Below are positions 21,870 through 31,112 of a DNA stretch of 64,000 nt, one piece after another (position 1 is the first letter of the stretch; the number at the start of each line of letters is the position of its first letter). The notes under the pieces were generated by a model. The model was not told the origin of the DNA, did no database searches, and saw only the letters and a list, made by a program, of their open reading frames with translations. Source of the stretch: an uncultured Clostridia bacterium (lineage in GTDB: Bacteria; Bacillota; Clostridia; Oscillospirales; Acutalibacteraceae); assembly GCA_944380725.1 (NCBI GenBank), contig CALWIK010000002.1, positions 124,001-188,000 on the forward strand, in the 5' to 3' direction. A program made the position numbers and the translations under genes.

Positions 21870-24029
21870 TTATTCTGTAGTAATTAATTGCTTATAAAGT
21901 CCATTGTTAGCAAATAATTCATCATGAGTGCCACGCTCAACGACCTTGCCTTTTTCTAAAACAATTATTTCGTCGCAATCACGGATTGTAGATAGGCGAT
22001 GTGCCACAATTATACAAGTAGCACCTCTATCTGTAATAGATTTTATTACATCATATTCTGTCTTGGCATCTAAGGCCGAAGTTGCCTCATCCAATATGAT
22101 TATTGTAGGATTTTTAGCTAGAGTTCTGGCTATTTCTAAGCGTTGTCTTTGTCCGCCAGAAAAATTTTTTCCCCCCTCCAGCACTTTATGGCTATAACCA
22201 TTTTCTTTTAGCATTATATCCTCATGAATATGCGCATCTTTGGCCGCTACAATCATTTCAGCGTCACTTATTGACTTGTCCCACATTTTTATATTATCTG
22301 CTATGGTGTCCTCAAACAAAATTATATCCTGATCAACAACCGCAACCGAGCTTGTAAAGATCTCTTTGTTTATGTTAGAAATCGGCACTCCATCAAAAGT
22401 TAGCTCTCCAGACCATGGTTTATATAGCCCCGAAATAAGTTTTGCAAGGGTAGATTTCCCGCAACCAGATGCTCCTACAAAAGCTACAGTAGACCCTGGT
22501 TTTAATATTAGATCAAAATCCTTAATCAAAGGTTCTCCTAATGGTTTATATCCAAAAGTAATATTTTTCATTTGCATTTCGCCACTTAGCTTTGTGTACT
22601 CTTTATTTTCATCTATTTTTAAGTCATCATAAAAAACATCCGGCTCATAATTCATAACATCTTCAATACGCTCCATATCTGTGCGCATCTCTTGAATTTG
22701 CTGTCCGACTCCCCTAAAAGATTCAAGTGGTTCGATAAACTTTCCTAAATAGCCCTGAAACATCATTAAAACTCCGGCAGTAAATCCGTCTGTGCCCTGC
22801 ATAATGAACATGGCACCTATGAGTAACACTGCAGAATTAGCAAATCCTTGCACTACAGATGGAATCGCTCCAATATACTCATTTAATTTTGAGAACTTAA
22901 CCACAGACGAATTCACAGATGCTTGATAGCCAGACCATTTTTCAAAAAAGCCATTTTCTGCACCAGCAGATTTAATCGTCTCAATCATTTCGATTCCAGA
23001 AACCGTAGCCGAAGCAAGTTTTCCTCCATCTCTCAGCTGAGCACGAGTAATATTAATTCTTTTTTTAGAAATATAATTTGCTAAAAACATATTTATAATA
23101 ACAGCACTCAATCCCAAAAGAGTAAGTAGCCAACTGATGTTTATTACCATAAAAAAGTAAAAAATCAGCATTATTGCATTTAAAAAAATGGGAGCCAAGT
23201 TTTGGATCAAAACTTCGGCTATACTCTCGTTAGAAGATTGCCTCATCGCGATGTCTCCAACTTGGCGCTGAGAAAAAAAATTCATTGGCAACCGCAGCAC
23301 ATGCCATATAAAGGTTGAATTTGCAACAATAGCTAATTTCCCTTTTATTTTTAACATGTAAATAATATTTATCGCCTGAACTATTATTTGAAAAACTACA
23401 AGCATAGCCATTCCCGAAAGAACTGGCAATAACCATTCGGGATTTTCTCCAGATAAAATTCTATCAAAAAAAATTCGTGTAAAAACAGGATTAACAATTC
23501 CAATAAAAGTGACTAAAAGCCCTGTTAAAACAACAAAAACAAATGGTACTAAAGTTCCCTTAAGTCGCTTTTGAGCAAAAGAAATTACACTTTTCCTTTT
23601 TCCATCTGGTACAAAAGAATTCGTCTTTTCAAAGCAGACTATAATTCCAGTAAAAGATTTATCAAAAGCATCCATTGTTACTTCAACTGTACCTCTTGCC
23701 GGATCATTTATAACTGCCTTATTTTTTTTAAACCCGTTTAATACCACAAAATGGTTAAAATTCCAATGAATAATTGCAGGAACAGGTAGTGTCTTAACAT
23801 CATCCAAGCCACATCTATAAGCATCCACCTGCAATCCATAAGCTTTAGCCGCATCAGACATATCCTTCAAGTTACTGCCATCTCTCGAAACTCCGCAATC
23901 GGCACGAACCTTTTCAAGTGGAATCCATTTGCCATGATAAGCAAGGATCATTGCCAAGGCAGCCGCACCACATTCCAAAGCTTCCATCTGCATAATCATA
24001 GGCACTTTAGCGACCTTACTTTTAAGCAT
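21870..24029 (-). CDS. NHLM-type bacteriocin ABC transporter with C39 leader peptidase
   Basis: A 719-residue bifunctional exporter. The N-terminal C39 cysteine peptidase has an intact triad: C20 in MEALECGAAAL, H93 in HWNFNHFVVLNG and D109 in NDPARG. This domain removes double-glycine-type leaders. The transmembrane domain covers about 155-430. The ATPase has VGASGCGKST, GGKNFSGGQRQRLEIA, TIIILDEATSALD and IVAHRLST. The ATG follows AAGGGTG. It belongs with the neighbouring second ABC protein and the HlyD-like protein. Such peptidase-transporters cleave and export RiPP precursors; no precursor gene is seen within several hundred bases on either side. Confidence 0.88.
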   Translation of the reverse strand: MLKSKVAKVPMIMQMEALECGAAALAMILAYHGKWIPLEKVRADCGVSRDGSNLKDMSDAAKAYGLQVDAYRCGLDDVKTLPVPAIIHWNFNHFVVLNGFKKNKAVINDPARGTVEVTMDAFDKSFTGIIVCFEKTNSFVPDGKRKSVISFAQKRLKGTLVPFVFVVLTGLLVTFIGIVNPVFTRIFFDRILSGENPEWLLPVLSGMAMLVVFQIIVQAINIIYMLKIKGKLAIVANSTFIWHVLRLPMNFFSQRQVGDIAMRQSSNESIAEVLIQNLAPIFLNAIMLIFYFFMVINISWLLTLLGLSAVIINMFLANYISKKRINITRAQLRDGGKLASATVSGIEMIETIKSAGAENGFFEKWSGYQASVNSSVVKFSKLNEYIGAIPSVVQGFANSAVLLIGAMFIMQGTDGFTAGVLMMFQGYLGKFIEPLESFRGVGQQIQEMRTDMERIEDVMNYEPDVFYDDLKIDENKEYTKLSGEMQMKNITFGYKPLGEPLIKDFDLILKPGSTVAFVGASGCGKSTLAKLISGLYKPWSGELTFDGVPISNINKEIFTSSVAVVDQDIILFEDTIADNIKMWDKSISDAEMIVAAKDAHIHEDIMLKENGYSHKVLEGGKNFSGGQRQRLEIARTLAKNPTIIILDEATSALDAKTEYDVIKSITDRGATCIIVAHRLSTIRDCDEIIVLEKGKVVERGTHDELFANNGLYKQLITTE

Positions 24030-24046
24030 TGTAATATTTCACCCTT

Positions 24047-24643
24047 CTATTTTGATTTTGATCCATTAAAGAGAAAATTTATCGGCGTAATTGACTCTGT
24101 AATTATATCCACCTTACACAATCCATCCAACTTAATAAAGTCATCGTTACCAATTTCGTTATTAGCCCAATCATAATTATTCTGCAAATTTTTATTTAGT
24201 TTTACCAAAACTTCAACTCCATAATCCGACTCTAAAAGGTTGTCTGCAATATATTCACTAGAATAAGAATGCAAGATATCTTCTTGATTAACTGGAGTCT
24301 GTGAAATTTTTGTTACTTTACCATTTATATAAGCATTCATAGGTTTAAATTTATCGTATATTCTAACTGGCATTCCCTCTGAAATTTTAGAAGCGTAATT
24401 GGCATCAACATAACAAACAACCAAGTCTATATTATTTTTATTATTGGTCTTAAATACTCCTGTTCCAGATATTTCAGAAGTAATATTTCCATTAAAAGCC
24501 CAAATAGAAAAAGAAACTGCAATAATAATCATAGCCCCAATCACAAGCCAAACACTTGGATTCGAAACTTTTATATAATCATTTAATTGCTCCGGAGAAG
24601 AAATCCTTTCAAGACTTTTTTTTCTAAATAAGCTGTTCTCCAT
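24047..24643 (-). CDS. NHLM-type secretion accessory protein (HlyD-like)
   Basis: A 198-residue protein. It begins MENSLFRKKSLERISSPEQL, the N-terminal block typical of the NHLP secretion protein, then has one transmembrane helix (about residues 33-53) and a short beta-rich extracytoplasmic part with GTGVFKTN and EGMPVRIY, like the barrel-sandwich region of membrane fusion proteins. At about 200 residues it is shorter than many HlyD relatives and lacks the long coiled-coil hairpin. I take the ATG at 24643, 10 bases after AGGAG, rather than 24679. It is first in the operon with the two ABC proteins, 17 bases upstream of the C39 transporter. Confidence 0.8.
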   Translation of the reverse strand: MENSLFRKKSLERISSPEQLNDYIKVSNPSVWLVIGAMIIIAVSFSIWAFNGNITSEISGTGVFKTNNKNNIDLVVCYVDANYASKISEGMPVRIYDKFKPMNAYINGKVTKISQTPVNQEDILHSYSSEYIADNLLESDYGVEVLVKLNKNLQNNYDWANNEIGNDDFIKLDGLCKVDIITESITPINFLFNGSKSK

Positions 24644-24679
24644 GTCTACTACGCTCCTATATTCTCTTGCAATTATCAA

Positions 24680-24973
24680 ATATCTCTAAAAATAAATATA
24701 ATATTTTAAAAAATATATGACTTATATCTTTTTATTTGAATAGTTATACAATTTTTAAGAAATTATATAATTATTTATACGATTTGTCAATTCTCAAAAT
24801 TAATTTTTTAAATTAAATCAGAAATGAAATTTAAAAATAAATTATTTTTTTGCTTTAAACAAACTTTAAATATATAAATCTCTAAAATCATGCTTAATGT
24901 TTTTCATAAATAAAATTTATATAGTGAATACCTTCAAAAACTTGCATAAACTACTATTTTTTAATTAGTTTGC
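24680..24973. other. AT-rich intergenic gap between divergent operons
   Basis: Very AT-rich, with stop codons in all frames. The longest plausible small reading frame (near 24822) is 17 codons and lacks a ribosome site, so I see no RiPP precursor for the exporter here. The leftward exporter promoter must lie here, but no convincing -35/-10 pair stands out. Confidence 0.5.
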
Positions 24974-25002
24974 TTGAAAAATCAAAAGAATTAATATATA
25001 CT
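24974..25002 (+). promoter_or_regulatory. Promoter of the glycosyltransferase gene
   Basis: TTGAAA (24974-24979), 17-base spacer, TATACT (24997-25002), 38 bases before the ATG. Confidence 0.6.
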
Positions 25003-25039
25003 ACTTAATTATCGGCTTAAAATTTGAAAGGATCTTTTT

Positions 25040-26218
25040 ATGAAAATAGCTTTATTTTCAGATACGTATGTTCCAGAAATCAACGGTGTAGCTACCCATG
25101 TGTTTGCGCTTAAAGAGGCTCTTGAATCACTTGGACATGACGTTCTTGTCGTTACAACTAATCCAAAAGACAAAAAAATCGACCAAGAATCCGGAGTTTT
25201 GCATTGCCCAAGTATAAAATTAAAAAGGATTTATGGTTATGGGCTTTCTATGCCGCTAAATATTAAACAATATCAAATTATAAAAAGGTTTGATCCGGAT
25301 GTTATACACATTCATACAGAATTCGGAATAGGCTTATTTGGTGTTTTAGTTTCCAAAATGTTAAAACGTCCTGTAATTTACACTTTGCACACAATATACG
25401 ATGATTATATGTATTATGTAATGCCAAAACCTCTTATAAAGACTGGTAAACGCATATTTTACAATTATATTCGGTCGCTTTACAAAAGAGCAACTATCAT
25501 TACTGGCCCGTCACCCAAAAGTCATGAATACTTAATAAACGCTGGTTTACGTCGAAATATTGAGATTATTCCTAACCCCGTTGATGTGGATAGATTTTCT
25601 ATACAAAACGTTTCTGCGGATGATATCGCAAGGATACGGAAAATTTATAACATTGCAAATGACGCATTTGTTGGATGTATTGTTTCTAGAATCGGTAAAG
25701 AAAAAAGCATTGACTTATTGATAAATTATATAGAAAAATACTCTAAAATAAATAAAAATTTTAGATTTTTAATTGTGGGAGATGGGCCAGCGAAAAAAGA
25801 TTTGGAAGAACAAGTTAAAAATTTAAAAATTAGTGATATTGTTATATTTACAGGTAAAATTCCAAATAATAAATTATTGCCTTATTATGCTGCTTGCGAT
25901 ATATTTTTAACTGCTTCTCTAACCGATACAAATTCAATATCTATGCTAGAAGCTATGTCTATGGGTTTGCCAGTAATTCAACGTGAAGACCCCATAAATA
26001 AAGGGCAAATAATTGAAAATGTTAATGGCTTTATTTTTAATAATGAATCTAGTTTTATTCAGAAATTAAATTTTGTTTATAACATGTCTAGAGATGAACG
26101 TTTAAAATTAAAAAATAAAGTAAGAAACAGCGTTATTATTGGCAATACTAAAAATAATATGGCTATTAGAGTTATTAAAGTTTATAAACATGCAATTGAA
26201 ATATTTTATAAAAAATAA
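25040..26218 (+). CDS. GT4-family glycosyltransferase (probable diacylglycerol glucosyltransferase type)
   Basis: A 392-residue GT-B enzyme. The N-terminal domain begins MKIALFSDTYVPEINGVATHV with the Gly-rich acceptor loop and contains VIHIHTEFGIG and YTLHTIYDDYMYY. The C-terminal donor domain has IIPNPVDVDRF, the GKEKSIDLLI start, IVGDGPAKKDL and TASLTDTNSISMLEAMSMGLPVI, where the EX7E motif would bind a nucleotide sugar. The family includes the 1,2-diacylglycerol 3-glucosyltransferases that make membrane glycolipids in Bacillota. There is no signal peptide; it would be cytosolic or peripheral. GAAAGGA precedes the ATG. The next gene follows after 27 bases, so they may be co-transcribed. 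The exact acceptor is inference. Confidence 0.85.
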   Translation: MKIALFSDTYVPEINGVATHVFALKEALESLGHDVLVVTTNPKDKKIDQESGVLHCPSIKLKRIYGYGLSMPLNIKQYQIIKRFDPDVIHIHTEFGIGLFGVLVSKMLKRPVIYTLHTIYDDYMYYVMPKPLIKTGKRIFYNYIRSLYKRATIITGPSPKSHEYLINAGLRRNIEIIPNPVDVDRFSIQNVSADDIARIRKIYNIANDAFVGCIVSRIGKEKSIDLLINYIEKYSKINKNFRFLIVGDGPAKKDLEEQVKNLKISDIVIFTGKIPNNKLLPYYAACDIFLTASLTDTNSISMLEAMSMGLPVIQREDPINKGQIIENVNGFIFNNESSFIQKLNFVYNMSRDERLKLKNKVRNSVIIGNTKNNMAIRVIKVYKHAIEIFYKK

Positions 26219-26245
26219 AAATACAAATTAATAGAGTGCTATAAT

Positions 26246-27208
26246 ATGAAAAAAAAGAAACTTTTAATTATTTTTTCTGCAATAATTTTAACTTTTTTTA
26301 TGGTGTTGATGTGTGTTGGCAACTACTTTTTTAACTATGCTTTAGTCCGTAGCAGCGAAACATCTGAGGGGGCTAATCGAAACATCGAAAATAATGTCCC
26401 TGCAAATATTCAACATATTATTGAAGAAAATTTTGAAAAAGAATATATGCATTCAATTTTATGGTTAAAAGACGTTAATAAACAGGAAGTATCTGTAATT
26501 TCATATGATAAGTTAAAATTATATGGGACAAAATTTAATCTGAATAAAAAATCTGATAATTATGCAATTATACTTCATGGATATTCTCAAAATAAAAATT
26601 ATGTTCTTGACATCGCTTGTCACTATTATTGCAATGGATATAATGTTATTACGCCAGATTTGCGTGCACATGGAAAGAGCGAAGGCAAATATATTGGAAT
26701 GGGCTGGCTCGATAAGCACGATATTTTAAAGTGGATTTATTTAATCTTAGAAGAAAATCCTCAGGCAAAAATAGTTCTGCATGGAGTTTCTATGGGAGCT
26801 GCTACAGCTATGATGGTTAGTGGAGAAAATCTGCCTAAAAATGTGGTAGCTATAGTTGAAGACTGCGGTTACACTTCTGTCGACGAGGTTTTTACTTCCG
26901 AGCTAAAGCTTAGATTTAATTTGCCACATTTTCCTATTATAGCCTGCGCTAGTCTTATTTCTCGTCTGCGTGCATGCTACACTTTTAAAGAGGCCTCCAG
27001 CCTTGAACAAATAAAAAAATCCAGCATACCAATATTATTTATTCATGGAACTGCAGACAATTTTATTCCAGTAGAGATGTGCAATAGATTGTATGACGCA
27101 GCCAATTGCAAGAAAGAAAAATTACTTATAGATCAGGCTGGACATGCTCTAAGCAGGCTTTTACAGCCAGTAGAATACTATAACCATGTATTTAATTTTA
27201 TAAAATAA
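26246..27208 (+). CDS. Membrane-anchored alpha/beta hydrolase
   Basis: A 320-residue protein with an N-terminal hydrophobic anchor (about residues 6-30) and an alpha/beta-hydrolase domain. Visible are LHGYSQN (oxyanion loop), DLRAHGKSEG, the nucleophile elbow HGVSMGAATAM, the acid-bearing HGTADNFIPV and the terminal DQAGHALS histidine, so the Ser-Asp-His triad is complete. It resembles the YqkD/BAAT-like hydrolases of Bacillota, most of which have no known substrate. It directly follows the glycosyltransferase, which hints at envelope lipids, but that is inference. It converges with the aro operon, with no strong terminator between them. Confidence 0.8.
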   Translation: MKKKKLLIIFSAIILTFFMVLMCVGNYFFNYALVRSSETSEGANRNIENNVPANIQHIIEENFEKEYMHSILWLKDVNKQEVSVISYDKLKLYGTKFNLNKKSDNYAIILHGYSQNKNYVLDIACHYYCNGYNVITPDLRAHGKSEGKYIGMGWLDKHDILKWIYLILEENPQAKIVLHGVSMGAATAMMVSGENLPKNVVAIVEDCGYTSVDEVFTSELKLRFNLPHFPIIACASLISRLRACYTFKEASSLEQIKKSSIPILFIHGTADNFIPVEMCNRLYDAANCKKEKLLIDQAGHALSRLLQPVEYYNHVFNFIK

Positions 27209-27230
27209 AAATCAATTTTTAATAAGCGCA

Positions 27231-27503
27231 TCATATTTCTTTGCTATTTAATATTTCCTTTTGAATGTATTTACTCGAATTTAATATTTCTGAAAAGATT
27301 GGTAAAATATATTTAAAATCGTTAGCCGATAGAACTTGTAGCCTTTTTAAAATTTTCTGTTCTCTCTTTTCGTCATAAATAGGAATATTTTCTTTTAATT
27401 TTATCTTTGCCACAAGTTTTGAATAATCTATTCGTTTTAAAATTAAATTTAAAATCTCATCATCTATTTTATCAATATGAATACGGATCTGTTCTAAATT
27501 CAT
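27231..27503 (-). CDS. Chorismate mutase, AroQ type
   Basis: A 90-residue all-helical protein with the AroQ pattern: LEQIRIHIDKIDDEILNLILKR, where an Arg and Asp-Asp-Glu sit in helix 1, then KIKLKENIPIYDEKREQKIL (K and E/R active-site residues), and a final helix. It would rearrange chorismate to prephenate for Phe and Tyr. It is the last gene of the aro operon, and its ATG overlaps the aroC TGA (ATGA), indicating translational coupling. Stand-alone, it has no fused prephenate dehydratase or DAHP synthase domain. Confidence 0.88.
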   Translation of the reverse strand: MNLEQIRIHIDKIDDEILNLILKRIDYSKLVAKIKLKENIPIYDEKREQKILKRLQVLSANDFKYILPIFSEILNSSKYIQKEILNSKEI

Positions 27504-28585
27504 AATAACCCAGCCTCTTTAAAAAGATCGAGCAGTGCAATAGCTGCTACTGATTCTACAACCGGTACCGCTCTTGGAACAATACATGGGTCGTGTCTTC
27601 CAGAGATAGAGATTTCTTGCATAAGCTTTGATTTAATATTAACAATTTTTTGAGGTCTTGATATGGAAGGAGTTGGCTTAACTGCACACCGAAAAATTAT
27701 TGGCATACCAGAAGAAATCCCGCCCAAAATTCCTCCATGGTTGTTAGTATATGTAGCGATTTTTCCACCATTGATTACAAATGGATCATTATTTTGACTA
27801 CCGCGCATCTTTGCGGAGCTAAAACCAGCGCCAAACTCGATTCCTTTTATAGCCGGAATAGCAAAAATCAAACTCGAAATTTTATTTTCTACCCCATCAA
27901 ATATTGGCGCACCAACTCCTGGCGGAATATTTTTTATAGCACATTCTATTATGCCACCTATGCTATCTCCATCTTTTTGAACCTGCAAAATTCTTTCCAT
28001 CATTTCTTCTTTTTTATTACGGTCGATAACTGGAAAGCGTTCTCTTGATAAATTTATTAAAAGCTTATCTGAAAGATTTCCTTCGAATTTTTTGTCAAAA
28101 ACATCAAAAATAGAATAAGCATGTGCTCCAATCACTACTCCACGATGTTCTAAGATCTGTCTGCAAATAGCGCCACAAAAAGTTAAACCTGCAGTTAATC
28201 GTCCAGAAAGATGTCCTCCACCACGTTTGTCATTAAAACCTCTGTACTTTATATTTGCAGAATAATCTGAATGCCCAGGCCTGATTAAATCTTTTAAGCT
28301 TTTATAGTCTTCTGAGTTTACGTTATTATTTTTTATAATAGCACAAACAGGTGCACCTGTTGTATAGCCGTTTAAAATTCCAGAAATAACCTCTGGAATA
28401 TCATTTTCTTTACGGTCTGTAGAAATATTATTATGACCAGGAACTCTTCTTTGCATTTGCATAATTATTTCATCAAAAATGATTTTTTCTCCAGCCGGAA
28501 TATTGTCTAGAACTGCTCCGATCGCATCTGAGTGACTTTCTCCAAATATAGAAACCTTTATACTTCCGCTATATGTCGAGGACAT
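27500..28585 (-). CDS. aroC: Chorismate synthase
   Basis: A 361-residue FMN-dependent lyase that makes chorismate from EPSP. Family blocks are present: GESHSDAIGAVLDNIPAG at the N-terminus, RPGHSDYSANIKY, DKRGGGHLSGRLTAG (FMN/substrate loop), GDSIGGIIEC, GIEFGAGF and SGRHDPCIVPRAVPVVE at the end. It overlaps aroA by 17 bases upstream and the chorismate mutase gene by 4 bases downstream, so the three form one tightly packed unit. Length is normal. Confidence 0.95.
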   Translation of the reverse strand: MSSTYSGSIKVSIFGESHSDAIGAVLDNIPAGEKIIFDEIIMQMQRRVPGHNNISTDRKENDIPEVISGILNGYTTGAPVCAIIKNNNVNSEDYKSLKDLIRPGHSDYSANIKYRGFNDKRGGGHLSGRLTAGLTFCGAICRQILEHRGVVIGAHAYSIFDVFDKKFEGNLSDKLLINLSRERFPVIDRNKKEEMMERILQVQKDGDSIGGIIECAIKNIPPGVGAPIFDGVENKISSLIFAIPAIKGIEFGAGFSSAKMRGSQNNDPFVINGGKIATYTNNHGGILGGISSGMPIIFRCAVKPTPSISRPQKIVNIKSKLMQEISISGRHDPCIVPRAVPVVESVAAIALLDLFKEAGLL

Positions 28586-29846
28586 TCACACTTCCTCCAA
28601 GTTTATTATAATCTTCAAAAAATGATGGATATGATTTGCTTATACTCTCTGCATCAGATATACTTATCCTTTCTCTTGCTCTAATAGCCGCAACAGAAAA
28701 GGCCATAACGATCCGATGATCATTAAACCCGTTTAAATTTGAATTATCAAATTGCTTTTGGCCTTTAATTAAAAGGCCGTCTTCAACTTCTGTAACATTT
28801 ACTCCTAACTTTGTTAAGCCATCATTTATAGCATAAAGCCTATCACTTTCTTTGTAGCGTAGCCGTGAAACACCTAAAATGCGCATCGTACCTTCTGCAC
28901 AAGCTCCCAACACTGCTAATATCGGAACTAGATCCGGATTTTGTGCTGCGAAAATATTAAAATTTGAGAGTCTACCCGAAGCCACTGTAATCTCACACTT
29001 TTTTTTATTATAACTAATTTTTGCACCCATTCTGTACAATATCTTAGCAACAATCTTATCTCCTTGAAATGAATCTAAACTTAATCCTCTCACAGTTACA
29101 GGGCCACTTATTGCACCCGCTGCCATAAAAAACGCTGATTGAGACCAATCTCCTTCTATAAAATATTCTTTTTGGGCACAGTAATGTTGATTTTTAGGAA
29201 TTTTAAATCCTACATTAGTTCTTATCACTTTAACACCAAAGTCTTGCATAACTTTTATAGTCGTGTCAATATATCCTGAAGAAGCAAGAGCCGTTGTGAA
29301 AATGATTTCGCTATCCTCCTTCAAAAGCGGCAATGCCAACAATAAACCCGTAATAAATTGAGAGCTCACATCCGCGGGAACCAAAAATCTTCCTGCTTTT
29401 AGTTTTCCACTTACAGCAAAAGGCAACTTTCCCGAATAGCTGCATCTTACACCAAAATCAGGCAAAATTTGAGCATAAACACCCATAGGTCGGCTTATTA
29501 AGCTATTAACTCCTTCAAATATTGCATTGATTCCAAATGCACTTACTACAGGCAGCAAAAAACGCAAAGTTGACCCCGATTCATTGCAATTTATATTTAT
29601 ATAATTAGAATTAAATGCATTTCTAGAGTCAATTATGAGTCTATTGGATACTATATTAGCAAATGCTCCTAAAGTTTTTGCAGCGTTTATTGTTGCCATA
29701 ATATCGTTAGATAAATCTACCGGATATATCTCACTTATACTTCTAGCCAAAAGTGCACAAATTATTGCTCTATGCATTATACTTTTTGCTGGTGGCGCAT
29801 CTATGGAACCAGAAAGTCTTTGAGGTGTGATAATAGCGGTACTCAT
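28569..29846 (-). CDS. aroA: 3-phosphoshikimate 1-carboxyvinyltransferase (EPSP synthase)
   Basis: A 425-residue enzyme adding enolpyruvate from PEP to shikimate 3-phosphate. It shows APPAKSIMHRAIICA (PEP/S3P-binding Lys and Arg), ESGSTLRFLLPV, SRPMGVYAQIL, SSQFITGLLLALP, EGDWSQSAFFMAA, RYKESDRLYAI and NGFNDHRIVMAFSVAA. The glyphosate-relevant loop SGSTLRF differs from the GTA-R-P of sensitive class I enzymes and resembles class II-like forms, but sensitivity cannot be judged by eye. It lies five bases after aroB and overlaps aroC. Confidence 0.94.
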   Translation of the reverse strand: MSTAIITPQRLSGSIDAPPAKSIMHRAIICALLARSISEIYPVDLSNDIMATINAAKTLGAFANIVSNRLIIDSRNAFNSNYININCNESGSTLRFLLPVVSAFGINAIFEGVNSLISRPMGVYAQILPDFGVRCSYSGKLPFAVSGKLKAGRFLVPADVSSQFITGLLLALPLLKEDSEIIFTTALASSGYIDTTIKVMQDFGVKVIRTNVGFKIPKNQHYCAQKEYFIEGDWSQSAFFMAAGAISGPVTVRGLSLDSFQGDKIVAKILYRMGAKISYNKKKCEITVASGRLSNFNIFAAQNPDLVPILAVLGACAEGTMRILGVSRLRYKESDRLYAINDGLTKLGVNVTEVEDGLLIKGQKQFDNSNLNGFNDHRIVMAFSVAAIRARERISISDAESISKSYPSFFEDYNKLGGSVNVLDI

Positions 29847-29851
29847 AAGCT

Positions 29852-30901
29852 TTAACCTCCGATATATTTTTTTAAGTCATCCTTTTTTATTCTTTTAATA
29901 AAGGCGTTGCCTAGCTCCTTTATTAAAACCAGGTCAAAGAATTCTCCCGTAGCTTTTTTGTCCACTTTAGCTATTTCTACGATCTTGTCCATGTCACAAT
30001 TGATTTGATATGGAAGGTTATATTTTTCTAAGACAGAAATTAATTCAGAATACGTTCCAGGCCTAGTTATTCCTAACTTTTCGCCAGATAGAGTAGTATA
30101 AGCCATACCAACTGACACAGCTTGCCCATGAGTATACCCTTTAAAATCATAAAATTTTTCTATAGCATGAGCCAAAGTATGTCCAAAGTTTAAAAGTTTA
30201 CGATCAGCTTTTTCATACTCGTCTTTTTCTATAATCGACTTTTTTATATTGATGCATTCAAAAATTAAATCTTTTAATATATATTCAAAATCATTATTTT
30301 TTATCAGATAAAATAGTTTTGGACTTTTTATTAACGCATATTTAATAGCCTCAGCTATGCCATCTGAAACAGATTGTTTCGGCAAAGTCTTAAGTGTATT
30401 CACATCAATAAGAACAAGTTTTGGCTGATAAAATGTGCCAATAAGATTTTTACCATGAGAAAGATTTACGCCATTTTTTCCACCTATAGATGAATCTAAT
30501 TGTGATAATAAAGAAGTCGGAATCTGTATAAAATCTATACCACGCATATAAGTAGCCGCTACAAACCCAGCCAAATCTCCAGGTACGCCTCCACCCAAAG
30601 CTATAATTAAATCTGACCGAGTGAATTTGTTTTTTATTAAAAAAGAATATACTCGCTCAAGCGTCTGAATATTCTTTGAGACTTCTCCATGTGAAAAAAC
30701 AAACAGAAATACTTCAAACCCATTTTTAATTAGCGAATCTGTAAGCTTATTTGAATACAGTTCATTAACAATATCATCTGTGATAATTAAAATTTGTTTT
30801 GCATGCGAAACATTTTTTATATAGTTGCCGGAATATTGCATTAAATTTTCGTCTATTATTATTTCATAAGGAGTTCGAGTATTTAAGTCGATTTTTTTCA
30901 C
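29852..30901 (-). CDS. aroB: 3-dehydroquinate synthase
   Basis: A 349-residue NAD- and metal-dependent cyclase. The motifs are GGGVPGDLAGFVAATYMRG, PTSLLSQLDSSIGGKNGVN, GTFYQPKLVLID, the metal-ligand ELI-type segment AEAIKYALI, LLNFGHTLAHAIE (metal His) and GYTHGQAVSVGMAY. The frame opens at a TTG at 30916; GTG at 30901 after GGTGA is the better start. It is the first gene of aroB-aroA-aroC-chorismate mutase. aroE, aroK and DAHP synthase genes are not in the window. Confidence 0.93.
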   Translation of the reverse strand: MKKIDLNTRTPYEIIIDENLMQYSGNYIKNVSHAKQILIITDDIVNELYSNKLTDSLIKNGFEVFLFVFSHGEVSKNIQTLERVYSFLIKNKFTRSDLIIALGGGVPGDLAGFVAATYMRGIDFIQIPTSLLSQLDSSIGGKNGVNLSHGKNLIGTFYQPKLVLIDVNTLKTLPKQSVSDGIAEAIKYALIKSPKLFYLIKNNDFEYILKDLIFECINIKKSIIEKDEYEKADRKLLNFGHTLAHAIEKFYDFKGYTHGQAVSVGMAYTTLSGEKLGITRPGTYSELISVLEKYNLPYQINCDMDKIVEIAKVDKKATGEFFDLVLIKELGNAFIKRIKKDDLKKYIGG

Positions 30902-30987
30902 AAAATTCACCCACAATACTAATTTTATGCTAAAATCATTATTTTACTAAAACCATCAAAAATCAACAAAATAATTAAAATATATAA

Positions 30988-31017
30988 TTGCTTTTTATTA
31001 TATCATCATGCTATAAT
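30988..31017 (+). promoter_or_regulatory. Promoter of the HgdC-like gene pair
   Basis: TTGCTT (30988-30993), 18-base spacer, TATAAT (31012-31017) with an extended TGC before it. Confidence 0.55.
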
Positions 31018-31112
31018 AAAAACAAGTTTTTTTCAATTTAGAAATTAAACTTTTTAGATTAATTTAATTAACCTTTATTATTTTGTTGCATAGAATTCTC
31101 GGAGGGGTTTCT

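Noticed and set aside
24680..25039. RiPP precursor for the NHLM exporter in the adjacent gap
   Set aside because: Only very short AT-rich frames without ribosome sites are present, and none has a leader-like sequence or GG cleavage site.
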